DNA of 64,000 nt from Thermoplasmata archaeon. GTDB taxonomy: Archaea > Thermoplasmatota > Thermoplasmata > Methanomassiliicoccales > Methanomethylophilaceae. The stretch's first letter is position 1, and each line of letters opens with the position of its first letter. The notes beneath the pieces are model-generated. The model ran no database searches. It worked only from the letters and a program-made list of their open reading frames with translations, and was not told where the DNA came from. Positions 7,697 to 15,212 of the stretch are shown piece after piece. Both the position numbers and the translations under genes were made by a program. Location of the stretch: positions 1 through 64,000 of the forward strand of contig SUTB01000003.1 of the NCBI GenBank assembly GCA_015063125.1, read 5' to 3'.

Positions 7697-9187
7697 TCAA
7701 TTGTTCAGAACCATCAATGGATCGGACGCACCCTCGCGGATGACCTCGACCTTGACCCTGTACTTCTCTCCGAGCAAACGCTTGAGTCCCTCGTTGATGA
7801 ATCCCATTATGAAATCCCCGGGCCATGAAACCCAAAGGGTGTTCTTTGACAGAGTGACCTCGATGCGAAGCGGGAGGTACGTTCTCAGCTCTGCCCTGTC
7901 AGGGGGCGAGACCATGTTGCAGGCCAAATCGACGAACTGCTGCGGTTCGATGCCCGGGTTCTGATCGATTACAGTGTTGGCCGCATTCCTTCCTGCCCTG
8001 ATGAACATCTTATCGAAATGTATGCCCAGGCAGTCTATGACCTCCATCGCATAGGCGATGACGGATGAATAGTAATCCACCTCTCCGGATTGGAACCTCT
8101 CGGCGATCCCGTTCAAGATGTCACGGTTCTTGGTCCCCGGTTCGGTAACGTACAGGATAGGATCCGCCGTAAGCTTGTACTTCTTCGGAGAACCGGAATC
8201 CTTCTCGATCTCTACGGCGCCCATATCCTGCAGCTTTACGAGTGAAGCATAGAGCGTCGCCTTGGAGATCCCCATGATATCCTCCAGCTCATTCAGCGAA
8301 TAGTTACCGTTCGATAGATTGTCGAGGATGGACATCATAGTCGGATTGGTGAAAAGTGTAGCCTTCCCACCGATGGAGTAGATGGAGAACGGCTCTTTGA
8401 CCTTGAAAGCGTCCGAATTAGGCATAATCGGACGAGGCGCATCGAACTCCTGGCCATAGAATGCCGGAACATGGATGTCCACTCTGCGGCCGTGCTCCGA
8501 GACCTTGAGGCTCAGATCATGGGCGAGATTGAATCCCAGGAGCATGCGGGAATGCGAGATGAACGCACCGATCATCGGAACAACGATCAACGGAAGGTCC
8601 GATATGTCGTCCTTCTTGGATGTGAACACGAGCGTGAGGTCCTCCAGAGTCTCCATGTGGACGGATATACCGTACGGGGCGCACTGGCCCTGGATGTCGT
8701 CCAATATGTGGTCCCACCAGCGTCTGCCACCTTCTATGTATGTGAGGGCGGCACCTACATTGAACAATCCTTGGATAACGTTCAGACCGCTCTCCGTAAG
8801 GGATGCCGTATACAGGGACAGATCCTCCCTGCAGGTACACTGCCCATTCCTCATTATGCGTGCAATGGATGCGGACCTTGCATAGAGCTGCCATTCCACA
8901 TCCGTGTCACTGCAGAACATGAGTATCGCATCGGTCCTGTAGACCGCTATGCGGGCATCGTTCACACGTGCTTCCTGTGTCACGATACCGGTACGGAGCA
9001 GCTTGGCCATGTTTCCTTGGATAGTGGACTTGGATACGCCCAGCGTGGTGGCGATCTCCGTAGGGGAGATCTCACGGATGCGCATCTCTTTCAGAATTGC
9101 TAGACTGAGGCTGTTGGTTACAATCTGTACTCCGTTCTCTCTGGTGAGATAAACCTCGTACTCGGAACTGTAGCCGACGTCACTCAT
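7697..9187 (-). CDS. Transcriptional regulator with two winged-helix domains
   Basis: A 496-residue protein built as a duplication. The first winged helix (about 24-88, TEIATTLGVSKSTIQ) is followed by an alpha/beta region to about 260. The second winged helix (about 278-345, LNELEDIMGISKATLY) is followed by a second such region. Each HTH has the ArsR/MarR-like form TTLGVSK/DIMGISK. The first effector half has Cys117 and Cys119 in QCTCRED. I do not recognise the effector domain. The gene lies directly upstream of the corrinoid control region in the same orientation, suggesting control of methylamine genes. The ATG lies 25-28 bases from a TTTTTTAAG TATA-like box, so it is probably leaderless. 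Confidence 0.72.
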   Translation of the reverse strand: MSDVGYSSEYEVYLTRENGVQIVTNSLSLAILKEMRIREISPTEIATTLGVSKSTIQGNMAKLLRTGIVTQEARVNDARIAVYRTDAILMFCSDTDVEWQLYARSASIARIMRNGQCTCREDLSLYTASLTESGLNVIQGLFNVGAALTYIEGGRRWWDHILDDIQGQCAPYGISVHMETLEDLTLVFTSKKDDISDLPLIVVPMIGAFISHSRMLLGFNLAHDLSLKVSEHGRRVDIHVPAFYGQEFDAPRPIMPNSDAFKVKEPFSIYSIGGKATLFTNPTMMSILDNLSNGNYSLNELEDIMGISKATLYASLVKLQDMGAVEIEKDSGSPKKYKLTADPILYVTEPGTKNRDILNGIAERFQSGEVDYYSSVIAYAMEVIDCLGIHFDKMFIRAGRNAANTVIDQNPGIEPQQFVDLACNMVSPPDRAELRTYLPLRIEVTLSKNTLWVSWPGDFIMGFINEGLKRLLGEKYRVKVEVIREGASDPLMVLNN

Positions 9188-9247
9188 TCTATCGAATGTC
9201 GAATCTGAAACTAACTTAAAAAAGATTATCAGAACAGTGCGATAATA

Positions 9248-9967
9248 TCACTGGCTGTTCAGTTTCAGGAGCAATTGGAATGCAGGCTCGAATCCATTCT
9301 TGGCTGACTTCGTGACCCATTCCACCGCCTCGGCATACTCCATGGGGATCTGATTAGAGAGCCCCAGTGCACCCAGGTTGTACTGGGCTGAGGGCTCGTC
9401 CTGCTCGGCGGCATATCTGAAGTATTCCTCTGCACCCTTCAGGTCCTTCTGGTCGAGAAGGATGGATCCCATCATGGACTGGGCATAGGCGAATCCTTTG
9501 TCCGCAGCGCTCTCGAACCACTCCTTCGCCTTAGCGAGATCGGACTCTCCGAGATACTCTCCCATGTACAGCAGCCCGAGGTTGTATTCCGCCTTCACGT
9601 CCCCCTTCATCGCCGAGGTCATGAAGTATCCCTCAGCATCCTTGTAGTTGCCTTTCTCGAAAAGGATCCCTCCGTAGCAGAGGCATGCGTCTGAATCCCC
9701 CTGGTCGGCGGAGAGCTTGAAGTACTTCTCGGATTCGACGCGGTCCTGGGGGATGCCCTCGCCATTGTCGAGCATGAACGCCAGGTCGTACTGGGCGTCA
9801 GAATCTCCAGTGTCGGCCAGCTCCCTGTACAGCTGTGCTGCCTTCTCCTTGTCCATCTCGACCCCCTCGCCGTTGCGGTACTTGGTGGCCAGGATATACT
9901 TGGCATCCGGATTGCCCTGTTCGGCCATGCGGACGTAGTCTTCGAAGGAGAACTGCTGCTGTTGCAT
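9248..9967 (-). CDS. Sel1-repeat (TPR-like) protein
   Basis: A 239-residue protein made of about six Sel1-type helical repeats of 34-36 residues, recognisable by recurring patterns such as DAQYDLAFMLDNGEGI and AEYNLGLLYMGEYLG with A-x2-YF/W endings. There is no signal peptide and no enzymatic domain. Sel1 repeats mediate protein-protein contacts. It follows the M18 aminopeptidase on the same strand, but a UUCG-type hairpin lies between them, so co-transcription is uncertain. No specific function can be assigned. Confidence 0.88.
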   Translation of the reverse strand: MQQQQFSFEDYVRMAEQGNPDAKYILATKYRNGEGVEMDKEKAAQLYRELADTGDSDAQYDLAFMLDNGEGIPQDRVESEKYFKLSADQGDSDACLCYGGILFEKGNYKDAEGYFMTSAMKGDVKAEYNLGLLYMGEYLGESDLAKAKEWFESAADKGFAYAQSMMGSILLDQKDLKGAEEYFRYAAEQDEPSAQYNLGALGLSNQIPMEYAEAVEWVTKSAKNGFEPAFQLLLKLNSQ

Positions 9968-9988
9968 GGAAACACCGGGAAAAGGTAT

Positions 9989-10002
9989 GGGGCCGAAGCC
10001 CC
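9989..10002 (-). terminator. UUCG-loop hairpin after the M18 aminopeptidase
   Basis: On the minus strand GGGGC-TTCG-GCCCC forms a tetraloop hairpin just past the aminopeptidase stop. It is followed by ATACCTTTTC. It lies before the Sel1 gene and may partly terminate the transcript. Confidence 0.5.
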
Positions 10003-10012
10003 CTGAATGGTT

Positions 10013-11428
10013 TCAGATCTCCTTGGGGAGCTTGCTGTTGTAGACCGCGTAGATCGCCTTGTACAGCATGTACTCGTCAGCCTTCGCGACGACTTCGACG
10101 GGTGCGTGCATCGACAGCACGGGCACGCCGATGTCGATGGTGTCGATGTTGTTCAGCGAGATGTAGGACGCAATGGTTCCTCCGCCTCCGACGTCGATCT
10201 TTCCGAGCTCTCCCATCTGCCATGTGACTCCGGCATCCCTGAAGATCCTCTGGACATAGTTCACCATCTCCGCGGAAGCATCGTTGGTGCTGTACTTCCC
10301 TCCGGCCCCGTCGTACTTGGACAGGATGGGTCCGTAGTTCATGAATGCGCAGTTGGTCCTCTCAAAGACCTCCGGCCAGGCGGGATCGTATCCCGCTCCG
10401 ACATCCGCTGAAAGACAGATGGAGTTCCTCATGACGTGGCGTACCTCGCATCCCTCTGTCTGGGCCAGGTCCTCCATGAAGTCCCTGAAGAAGTATGATG
10501 CCATTCCGGTGACACCGTCGGATCCGGTCTCTTCCTTGTCGGCGAAGATGGTCATGGTTGTGTACTCGGGGTTCTTCGTGTCGATCTCCGCCATGAACTC
10601 TGCGTAAGCGCAGGAGCTGTCATCCTGTCCGTAGGCTGCGATCATGGACCTGTCGAATCCGAGGTCCCTGGCCTTGAATGCGGGCACGGCGCAGAGCTCT
10701 GCGGACTCCAGGTCGCACTCGGTGAATCCGTACTTGTCGTTGAGGATCTTCATGATGGCGAGCTTGCATCTCTGAGAGACCTTCTCGTCCTCGAAAGGCC
10801 AGGATCCGATGAGGAGGTTGAGCTGCTCTCCCTCCACGACCTTGGATGCGGTCTTCTGCATCTGGTCCCTCGCCAGGTGGACCAGCAGGTCCGTGATTAT
10901 GAATGCGGGCTCGGACTCGTCCTCTCCGACATTGATGGTGACCTTCTTCCCGTCCTTCAGCATCACGACTCCGCGAATGGAGAGGGGGACCGTGGTCCAT
11001 TGGTATTTCTTGATACCGCCGTAATAGTGAGTCTTGAAGTACACCATCTCGCCCTCCTCGAACAGGGGGTGAGGCTTGAAGTCCAGCCTGGGGCTGTCAA
11101 CGTGTGCGACGGAAACACGGACTCCCTCGGACACGGGTTTCTTTCCCTTGGTGCACATGATCAGGTCCTTTCCGCGGTTGACCATGTAGAACTTTTCGCC
11201 GGCCTTGTACTTCTTGCCGGGGACGTACTCCGTGTACTTGTGCTTCTTGAGGATCGGGATCGCGTATGCGACGGCTTCGCGCTCGGTCTTGTTTGCAAGG
11301 AAGGCCTTGTAGCCCTCGCAGAACTTCGATGCCTCGTCGAGATACTTGGGATTCGTCTCCCCGATGCTCTTGGGGTTCGAAAGCAACTCATCGGCCAATT
11401 TCTGGCCCTTGGTCTTTTTCTCTGCCAT
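10013..11428 (-). CDS. M18 family aminopeptidase (aminopeptidase I type)
   Basis: A 471-residue cytosolic zinc aminopeptidase. The M18 metal and catalytic blocks are visible: SVAHVDSPR (first His ligand and catalytic Asp), FADKEETGSDG (catalytic Glu and the Glu ligand), and SMHAPVEVVAKAD near the C-terminus (last His ligand). The family forms dodecamers and removes acidic or hydrophobic N-terminal residues. I chose ATG 11428 (MAEKKTKG) over a TTG five codons upstream. CCTCCTTTTTGATT precedes the start without a clear Shine-Dalgarno in the sense orientation. Role: peptide turnover, possibly amino-acid scavenging. Confidence 0.92.
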   Translation of the reverse strand: MAEKKTKGQKLADELLSNPKSIGETNPKYLDEASKFCEGYKAFLANKTEREAVAYAIPILKKHKYTEYVPGKKYKAGEKFYMVNRGKDLIMCTKGKKPVSEGVRVSVAHVDSPRLDFKPHPLFEEGEMVYFKTHYYGGIKKYQWTTVPLSIRGVVMLKDGKKVTINVGEDESEPAFIITDLLVHLARDQMQKTASKVVEGEQLNLLIGSWPFEDEKVSQRCKLAIMKILNDKYGFTECDLESAELCAVPAFKARDLGFDRSMIAAYGQDDSSCAYAEFMAEIDTKNPEYTTMTIFADKEETGSDGVTGMASYFFRDFMEDLAQTEGCEVRHVMRNSICLSADVGAGYDPAWPEVFERTNCAFMNYGPILSKYDGAGGKYSTNDASAEMVNYVQRIFRDAGVTWQMGELGKIDVGGGGTIASYISLNNIDTIDIGVPVLSMHAPVEVVAKADEYMLYKAIYAVYNSKLPKEI

Positions 11429-11509
11429 GCTTGGGCTAATCAAAAAGGAGGTAGTTAATGCATTTGATTAAGGGTGCGGAGAATCTGCGATTTTGATATT
11501 AATTGAAGA

Positions 11510-11625
11510 AGAGTGCAGCCGGGAGCTAGGCATCGCTCGCTCCCGGCTCCCTGTGATACTATGGATGATGTACTAATGCCGTTCAGCGATGTCTCGTCGG
11601 TCCGGAGTGTTACGGACTGAGTTCA
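11510..11625 (-). ncRNA. Candidate small RNA with a strong 3' hairpin
   Basis: The 318 bases between the MTA phosphorylase and the aminopeptidase hold no gene. On the minus strand a good TATA box (TTATTATATC near 11645) predicts a start near 11620. The following sequence has a GCGAAAGC tetraloop, a GTCCG/CGGAC hairpin and a perfect 10-bp stem AGCCGGGAGC/GCTCCCGGCT (11517-11526/11539-11548), then CACTCTTCTTC. This looks like a free-standing short transcript. It could instead be part of a long leader for the aminopeptidase gene. Confidence 0.38.
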
Positions 11626-11722
11626 AGACCGCTTTCGCTTTCTAGATATAATAAGACTGAGAAATGATTGTCCAGCATTGTGAATCCTGTTGTACAAACA
11701 CTGACAAAATAGTTGAGAAGAA

Positions 11723-11741
11723 ACCGGCACTGAGTGCCGGT
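11723..11741 (-). terminator. Hairpin terminator of the MTA phosphorylase gene
   Basis: ACCGGCAC and GTGCCGGT pair perfectly around a three-base loop, six bases past the stop. The minus strand then reads TTTCTTCTC. Confidence 0.7.
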
Positions 11742-11746
11742 AAGGA

Positions 11747-12529
11747 TCATTCGATTGCACCGCAGGCCTTGGCAGCTGTGATGCAGCTCTTGCAGCCCTC
11801 GGTCTTGATCTTGGGAAGCCCGGACTCGAGCAACTTGAGGACCTTGTCGAGACATGATGCCATGGTCTTCTTGACCATCTCGATGTCGACGGTCTCCTCC
11901 TTCCACGCATCGTAGTCTGTGATGGTGGCGAGGCTGCAGTAGCACATTCCGAGCTCCCTTGCGAGCTGACATTCAGGGACGACAGTCATTCCGATGATGT
12001 CTCCGAACTGCCTGAACATCCTGCTCTCTGCCCTGGTGGAGAACCTGGGGCCCTCGATGCAGACGTATGTTCCGCCGTTGTGATATTTTATGCCCAGCTT
12101 CTTGGCGGTATCCACGAAGACGGAGTTGAGATAGGGGCAGAACGGCTCGGGGATAGCGATGTGAGTGATCGAGTCGTCGAAATAGGTGTAATCGCGCTTC
12201 TTGGTGAAATCCACGAACTGGTCAACGATGACCAGGTCGCCGCTTGCGAACTTCCTCTGCAGTGATCCGACCGCACATGCGGAGATCACATATTTGCATC
12301 CGAGTTCCTTGAGAGCGTACATGTTGGCCCTGTAGGGCACGGTGGACGGCGGGTGGGGCACAGTCGTGCCGTGGCGGTGGAGGAAAGCGATCTCCACGCC
12401 AGCGATCTTCCCGATTAGGATCTCGTCAGAGGGCTTTCCGTAAGGTGTGTCTGGAAAGACCTTGTCGATGAGTTCGAAAGTATCCGGGTTATAGATTCCG
12501 GTTCCGCCGATTATCGCTATCTCAGGCAT
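11747..12529 (-). CDS. mtnP: S-methyl-5'-thioadenosine (or thioinosine) phosphorylase
   Basis: A 260-residue PNP/MTAP family enzyme that splits methylthioadenosine with phosphate for methionine salvage. Visible landmarks are GGTGIY at residues 8-13, HGTTVPHPPSTVPYRAN (phosphate and ribose contacts), MTVVPECQLARELG, and TITDYDAW (base contacts). Some methanogen homologues prefer methylthioinosine after deamination, and the sequence alone does not settle this. A CxxC pair near the end (CKSC) resembles the stabilising motif in archaeal MTAPs. The start is set by a TTAAATA box about 27 bases upstream, giving a leaderless mRNA. It stands alone with its own hairpin terminator. Confidence 0.9.
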   Translation of the reverse strand: MPEIAIIGGTGIYNPDTFELIDKVFPDTPYGKPSDEILIGKIAGVEIAFLHRHGTTVPHPPSTVPYRANMYALKELGCKYVISACAVGSLQRKFASGDLVIVDQFVDFTKKRDYTYFDDSITHIAIPEPFCPYLNSVFVDTAKKLGIKYHNGGTYVCIEGPRFSTRAESRMFRQFGDIIGMTVVPECQLARELGMCYCSLATITDYDAWKEETVDIEMVKKTMASCLDKVLKLLESGLPKIKTEGCKSCITAAKACGAIE

Positions 12530-12586
12530 AGTACGCCATCTTAACTCCCATATTTAACCGATTTGCTAATTGGACGTGCTGGCACA

Positions 12587-13234
12587 TCACAAATGCTTGG
12601 TCATCTCATAGGGCGTTACATGGAGAGCGGTCTCTGCTTCTTTGTCTGTCAGACCAGCTCCGAGAGCCACTACTAATGCCTCAGCATCGTTCATCAGATT
12701 CTCAGGCTGGTGCGTGTCGGAATCGATTACCATCTTGGCGCCGACAGCCCTGGCCATGTTCACGACGTGTCCGTTGGTGATGTTGTGACCTGCCCTTCCG
12801 GTGACCTCCAGGATGACGTCGTTGTCCTTGGCGATCTGCGCCTCCTCCAACGTGATGAATCCGGGGTGCGCCAGGATATCGATCTCGGGATTCTCGACGG
12901 ATGCACGGTTGGTCCCGGGCATCACGGGCTCGGTGACGGTCTCTCCGTGGACGACTATCCACTCCGCACCGAACTTTCTGGCCATCTTCGCGACCTTATC
13001 GATCTGCTTCGGAGGGACATGTGTGATCTCGACTCCGGGGATGACCTTTATGTAATCCTCGCAGAGGTCGACGGCCTTCACCATGTTCGTGACCACCCAT
13101 TCGACGTTGGTCATGTCTACGTGGTCGGTGATTGCGATCAGATCGTGTCCCTTGTACATGGCCCTGCGGACCAGCTCGGCAGGGATGAGCTCCCCGTCGC
13201 TGTAGACTGTGTGCGTGTGAAGGTCTGCTCTCAT
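12587..13234 (-). CDS. PHP-domain phosphoesterase, candidate histidinol-phosphatase
   Basis: A 215-residue PHP protein. The metal-binding signature is complete: HTHTVYSDG (7-15), ITDHVD, EITH, HGE, HPGF and DSDTHQ. The family includes HisK-type histidinol-phosphatases. It is the last gene of a translationally coupled his operon (its ATG overlaps the hisIE stop as ATGA), which makes histidinol-phosphate the best guess for its substrate. Other PHP enzymes hydrolyse other phosphates, so the assignment rests on family plus context. Confidence 0.85.
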   Translation of the reverse strand: MRADLHTHTVYSDGELIPAELVRRAMYKGHDLIAITDHVDMTNVEWVVTNMVKAVDLCEDYIKVIPGVEITHVPPKQIDKVAKMARKFGAEWIVVHGETVTEPVMPGTNRASVENPEIDILAHPGFITLEEAQIAKDNDVILEVTGRAGHNITNGHVVNMARAVGAKMVIDSDTHQPENLMNDAEALVVALGAGLTDKEAETALHVTPYEMTKHL

Positions 13235-13833
13235 TCTGCCCTCTCCTTCAATTTCTTGTAGACCTCGGACATCGGGAGGCCTGTCTTCTCTATGGCCACC
13301 ATTGCGTGGTAGATCAGGTCGGCCAGCTCCCAGGCCATCTCATCCGTGTCCTTGTCCTTGATCGACAGTGCGAACTCTCCGGCTTCCTCGATGACCTTCT
13401 TGCACATGCGGGTCTCGTCGTTGAACAGCTTGCACGTGTAGCTCTCATCGGAGGGATTCTGGTGCCTGTCCTCGATCACGCGCTTGAGGTCGGGGATGAT
13501 CGCCATCGTCTCGTCGGTCTCTCCGAAGATGATCTCGTCGAAGCATGACGGCTTTCCGAGATGACAGGCCACTCCGGTCTGCTCCACCCTCACCAGGAGG
13601 GTGTCCGCATCGCAATCGGTCTGGATGGACTTGATCTTCTGGACATGTCCGGACTCCTCGCCCTTCTTCCACATCTTCTGCCTGTTTCTGGACCAGAAGT
13701 GGGTGTATCCTGTGGTCTTCATGAGCTCCACAGCCTCTGCATTGGCCCAGGCGACCATGAGAACCTCGTTGGTTATCCAATCCTGGACCACAACGGGGAT
13801 CAGTCCCTTGTCATCGAATTTGAGTTCTGTCAT
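13231..13833 (-). CDS. hisI: HisIE: phosphoribosyl-AMP cyclohydrolase / -ATP pyrophosphatase
   Basis: A 200-residue bifunctional enzyme of histidine synthesis (steps 2 and 3). The N-terminal cyclohydrolase has [22 protein letters not shown] and [12 protein letters not shown], with the zinc and Mg ligands. The C-terminal pyrophosphatase (about residues 105-200) has [14 protein letters not shown] and [12 protein letters not shown]. The start ATG 13833 overlaps the hisF stop as ATGA. The open frame continues upstream inside hisF but has no family similarity there. Both domains look intact. Confidence 0.95.
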   Translation of the reverse strand: MTELKFDDKGLIPVVVQDWITNEVLMVAWANAEAVELMKTTGYTHFWSRNRQKMWKKGEESGHVQKIKSIQTDCDADTLLVRVEQTGVACHLGKPSCFDEIIFGETDETMAIIPDLKRVIEDRHQNPSDESYTCKLFNDETRMCKKVIEEAGEFALSIKDKDTDEMAWELADLIYHAMVAIEKTGLPMSEVYKKLKERAE

Positions 13834-14582
13834 CTTACGCACACTCCGTTGTCCCTGAGGTACTCCTTGACCTCTCCGACGGTGTATTCCCTGTAATGGA
13901 AGATCGAGGCCGCCAGCGCAGCCGACGCATTGGTCTGCTGGAAGACCTCCAGTATATGCTCCTTCGAACCGCATCCTCCGGATGCGATCACGGGGATCCT
14001 GACCTCGTCAGAGATCAGAGCTGTGGGCTTTATGTCGTAGCCTGTCTTGACGCCGTCGGCGTCCATGGATGTGAACAGGATCTCCCCTGCCCCAAGGTCC
14101 TCGACCTCTTTCGCCCACTCGATGGCGTCGATGCCTGTAAACCTCGTTCCCCCGTGCGTTACGACCTCCCAGTGGTCGTTCTTCCACTTTCCATCGATGG
14201 CGACGACTATGCACTGGCAGCCGAATGCGTTGGAGCATTCCGTGATTATATCCGGGTTCTGAACCGCGGCGGAATTGATGGATACCTTGTCCGCTCCTGC
14301 GTTCAGGGTGTTCCTCACATCCTGCACCGATCTTATTCCTCCGCCTACGCAGAGCGGGACGTTCAGGCCCTCTGCGGTCTTGGTTACCACATCGAGCATC
14401 GTTGCCCTCTCCTCCTGCGATGCTGAGATGTCCAGGAAGGTTATCTCGTCCGCACCCTGGCCTTCATAGTCGATGGCCATGGTCGGAGGGTCCCCTACCT
14501 CTTTGATGTTCTGGAAGTTGATTCCCTTGACTACCTTCCCGCCCCTCATATCGAGGCAGGGGATGATCCTCTTGGTGAGCAT
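13830..14582 (-). CDS. hisF: Imidazole glycerol phosphate synthase cyclase subunit HisF
   Basis: A 250-residue TIM barrel, the usual family length. Catalytic aspartates are in IIPCLDM (near 11) and in [13 protein letters not shown] (near 130). Phosphate-binding loops are CVGGGIRS and ASGGCGS. HisF uses ammonia from HisH to make imidazole glycerol phosphate and AICAR; hisH is not in the window. I chose ATG 14582 because homologues begin M-L-x-KRIIPCLD. A GTG at 14591 would overlap the hisB stop as GTGA and is a real alternative. Confidence 0.95.
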   Translation of the reverse strand: MLTKRIIPCLDMRGGKVVKGINFQNIKEVGDPPTMAIDYEGQGADEITFLDISASQEERATMLDVVTKTAEGLNVPLCVGGGIRSVQDVRNTLNAGADKVSINSAAVQNPDIITECSNAFGCQCIVVAIDGKWKNDHWEVVTHGGTRFTGIDAIEWAKEVEDLGAGEILFTSMDADGVKTGYDIKPTALISDEVRIPVIASGGCGSKEHILEVFQQTNASAALAASIFHYREYTVGEVKEYLRDNGVCVR

Positions 14583-14587
14583 TGGGA

Positions 14588-15136
14588 TCACTTGACTTTT
14601 ACAGTGCCCTTGTTGCTGAGGGCGGTCTTCCTGACCTTCACTGCTTCCTTGAGGGCCTTTCCCATCGATTTGAAACCAGCCTCTATGATGTGGTGCTCGT
14701 CGAAACCGCGGATGACCAGTATGTGCAAGGTGATTCCGGCGGTCATGGCGAAGCTCCTGAAGAAGTGGATGTACAGCGGATCGGGGCAGTCTGCCTCGCA
14801 GTACGGCCTGTCCACAAGGTCCAGGGATGTCATCACCATCGCGTCGTCCATGACGACGGTGGCGGTTGCCATCCTCTCTATGGGCTGCTCTCCGATTGCG
14901 TCCCTCATCGCCTTTCCCAAGGTGATGGCCACATCCTCAATGAGGTGGTGGTCGTTGTCTCCGGAGGCTTTCACCTTGATGTCGAACTCTGCGTACCTCG
15001 CGAGTGTCTCCACCATGTGCTTGAGGAACTGGAGGTCGCAATCGACATCGAATTTCCCCGTTCCGTCCAGATTCAGTTCCACTGAGACGTTGGTCTCCCT
15101 GGTCTCGCGCTTGATCTTAGCAACCCTGCTGGTCAT
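14588..15136 (-). CDS. hisB: Imidazoleglycerol-phosphate dehydratase HisB
   Basis: A 182-residue enzyme, the first gene of the his operon here. It has the two Mn-binding histidine motifs of the family, DNDHHLIED (first half) and FDEHHIIEA (second half), and the internal duplication expected for HisB. It removes water from imidazole glycerol phosphate to give imidazole acetol phosphate. The start at ATG 15136 is fixed by a TATA box, ATTTAAATA, centred about 28 bases upstream, so the operon mRNA is leaderless. The frame is open four codons further to a TTG, which lies before the predicted transcription start. Confidence 0.95.
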   Translation of the reverse strand: MTSRVAKIKRETRETNVSVELNLDGTGKFDVDCDLQFLKHMVETLARYAEFDIKVKASGDNDHHLIEDVAITLGKAMRDAIGEQPIERMATATVVMDDAMVMTSLDLVDRPYCEADCPDPLYIHFFRSFAMTAGITLHILVIRGFDEHHIIEAGFKSMGKALKEAVKVRKTALSNKGTVKVK

Positions 15137-15180
15137 AATAAAGGACAATTGCGCACGGGTTATTTAAATAGATAAGAAAA

Positions 15181-15199
15181 GGGCGGGTTCTACCCGCCC
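15181..15199 (-). terminator. Hairpin terminator of lonB
   Basis: GGGCGGG and CCCGCCC pair around a five-base loop about 14 bases past the lonB stop. The minus strand continues TTTTCTTATC. It ends just before the TATA box of the his operon. Confidence 0.75.
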
Positions 15200-15212
15200 T
15201 ATGAATAATGTT

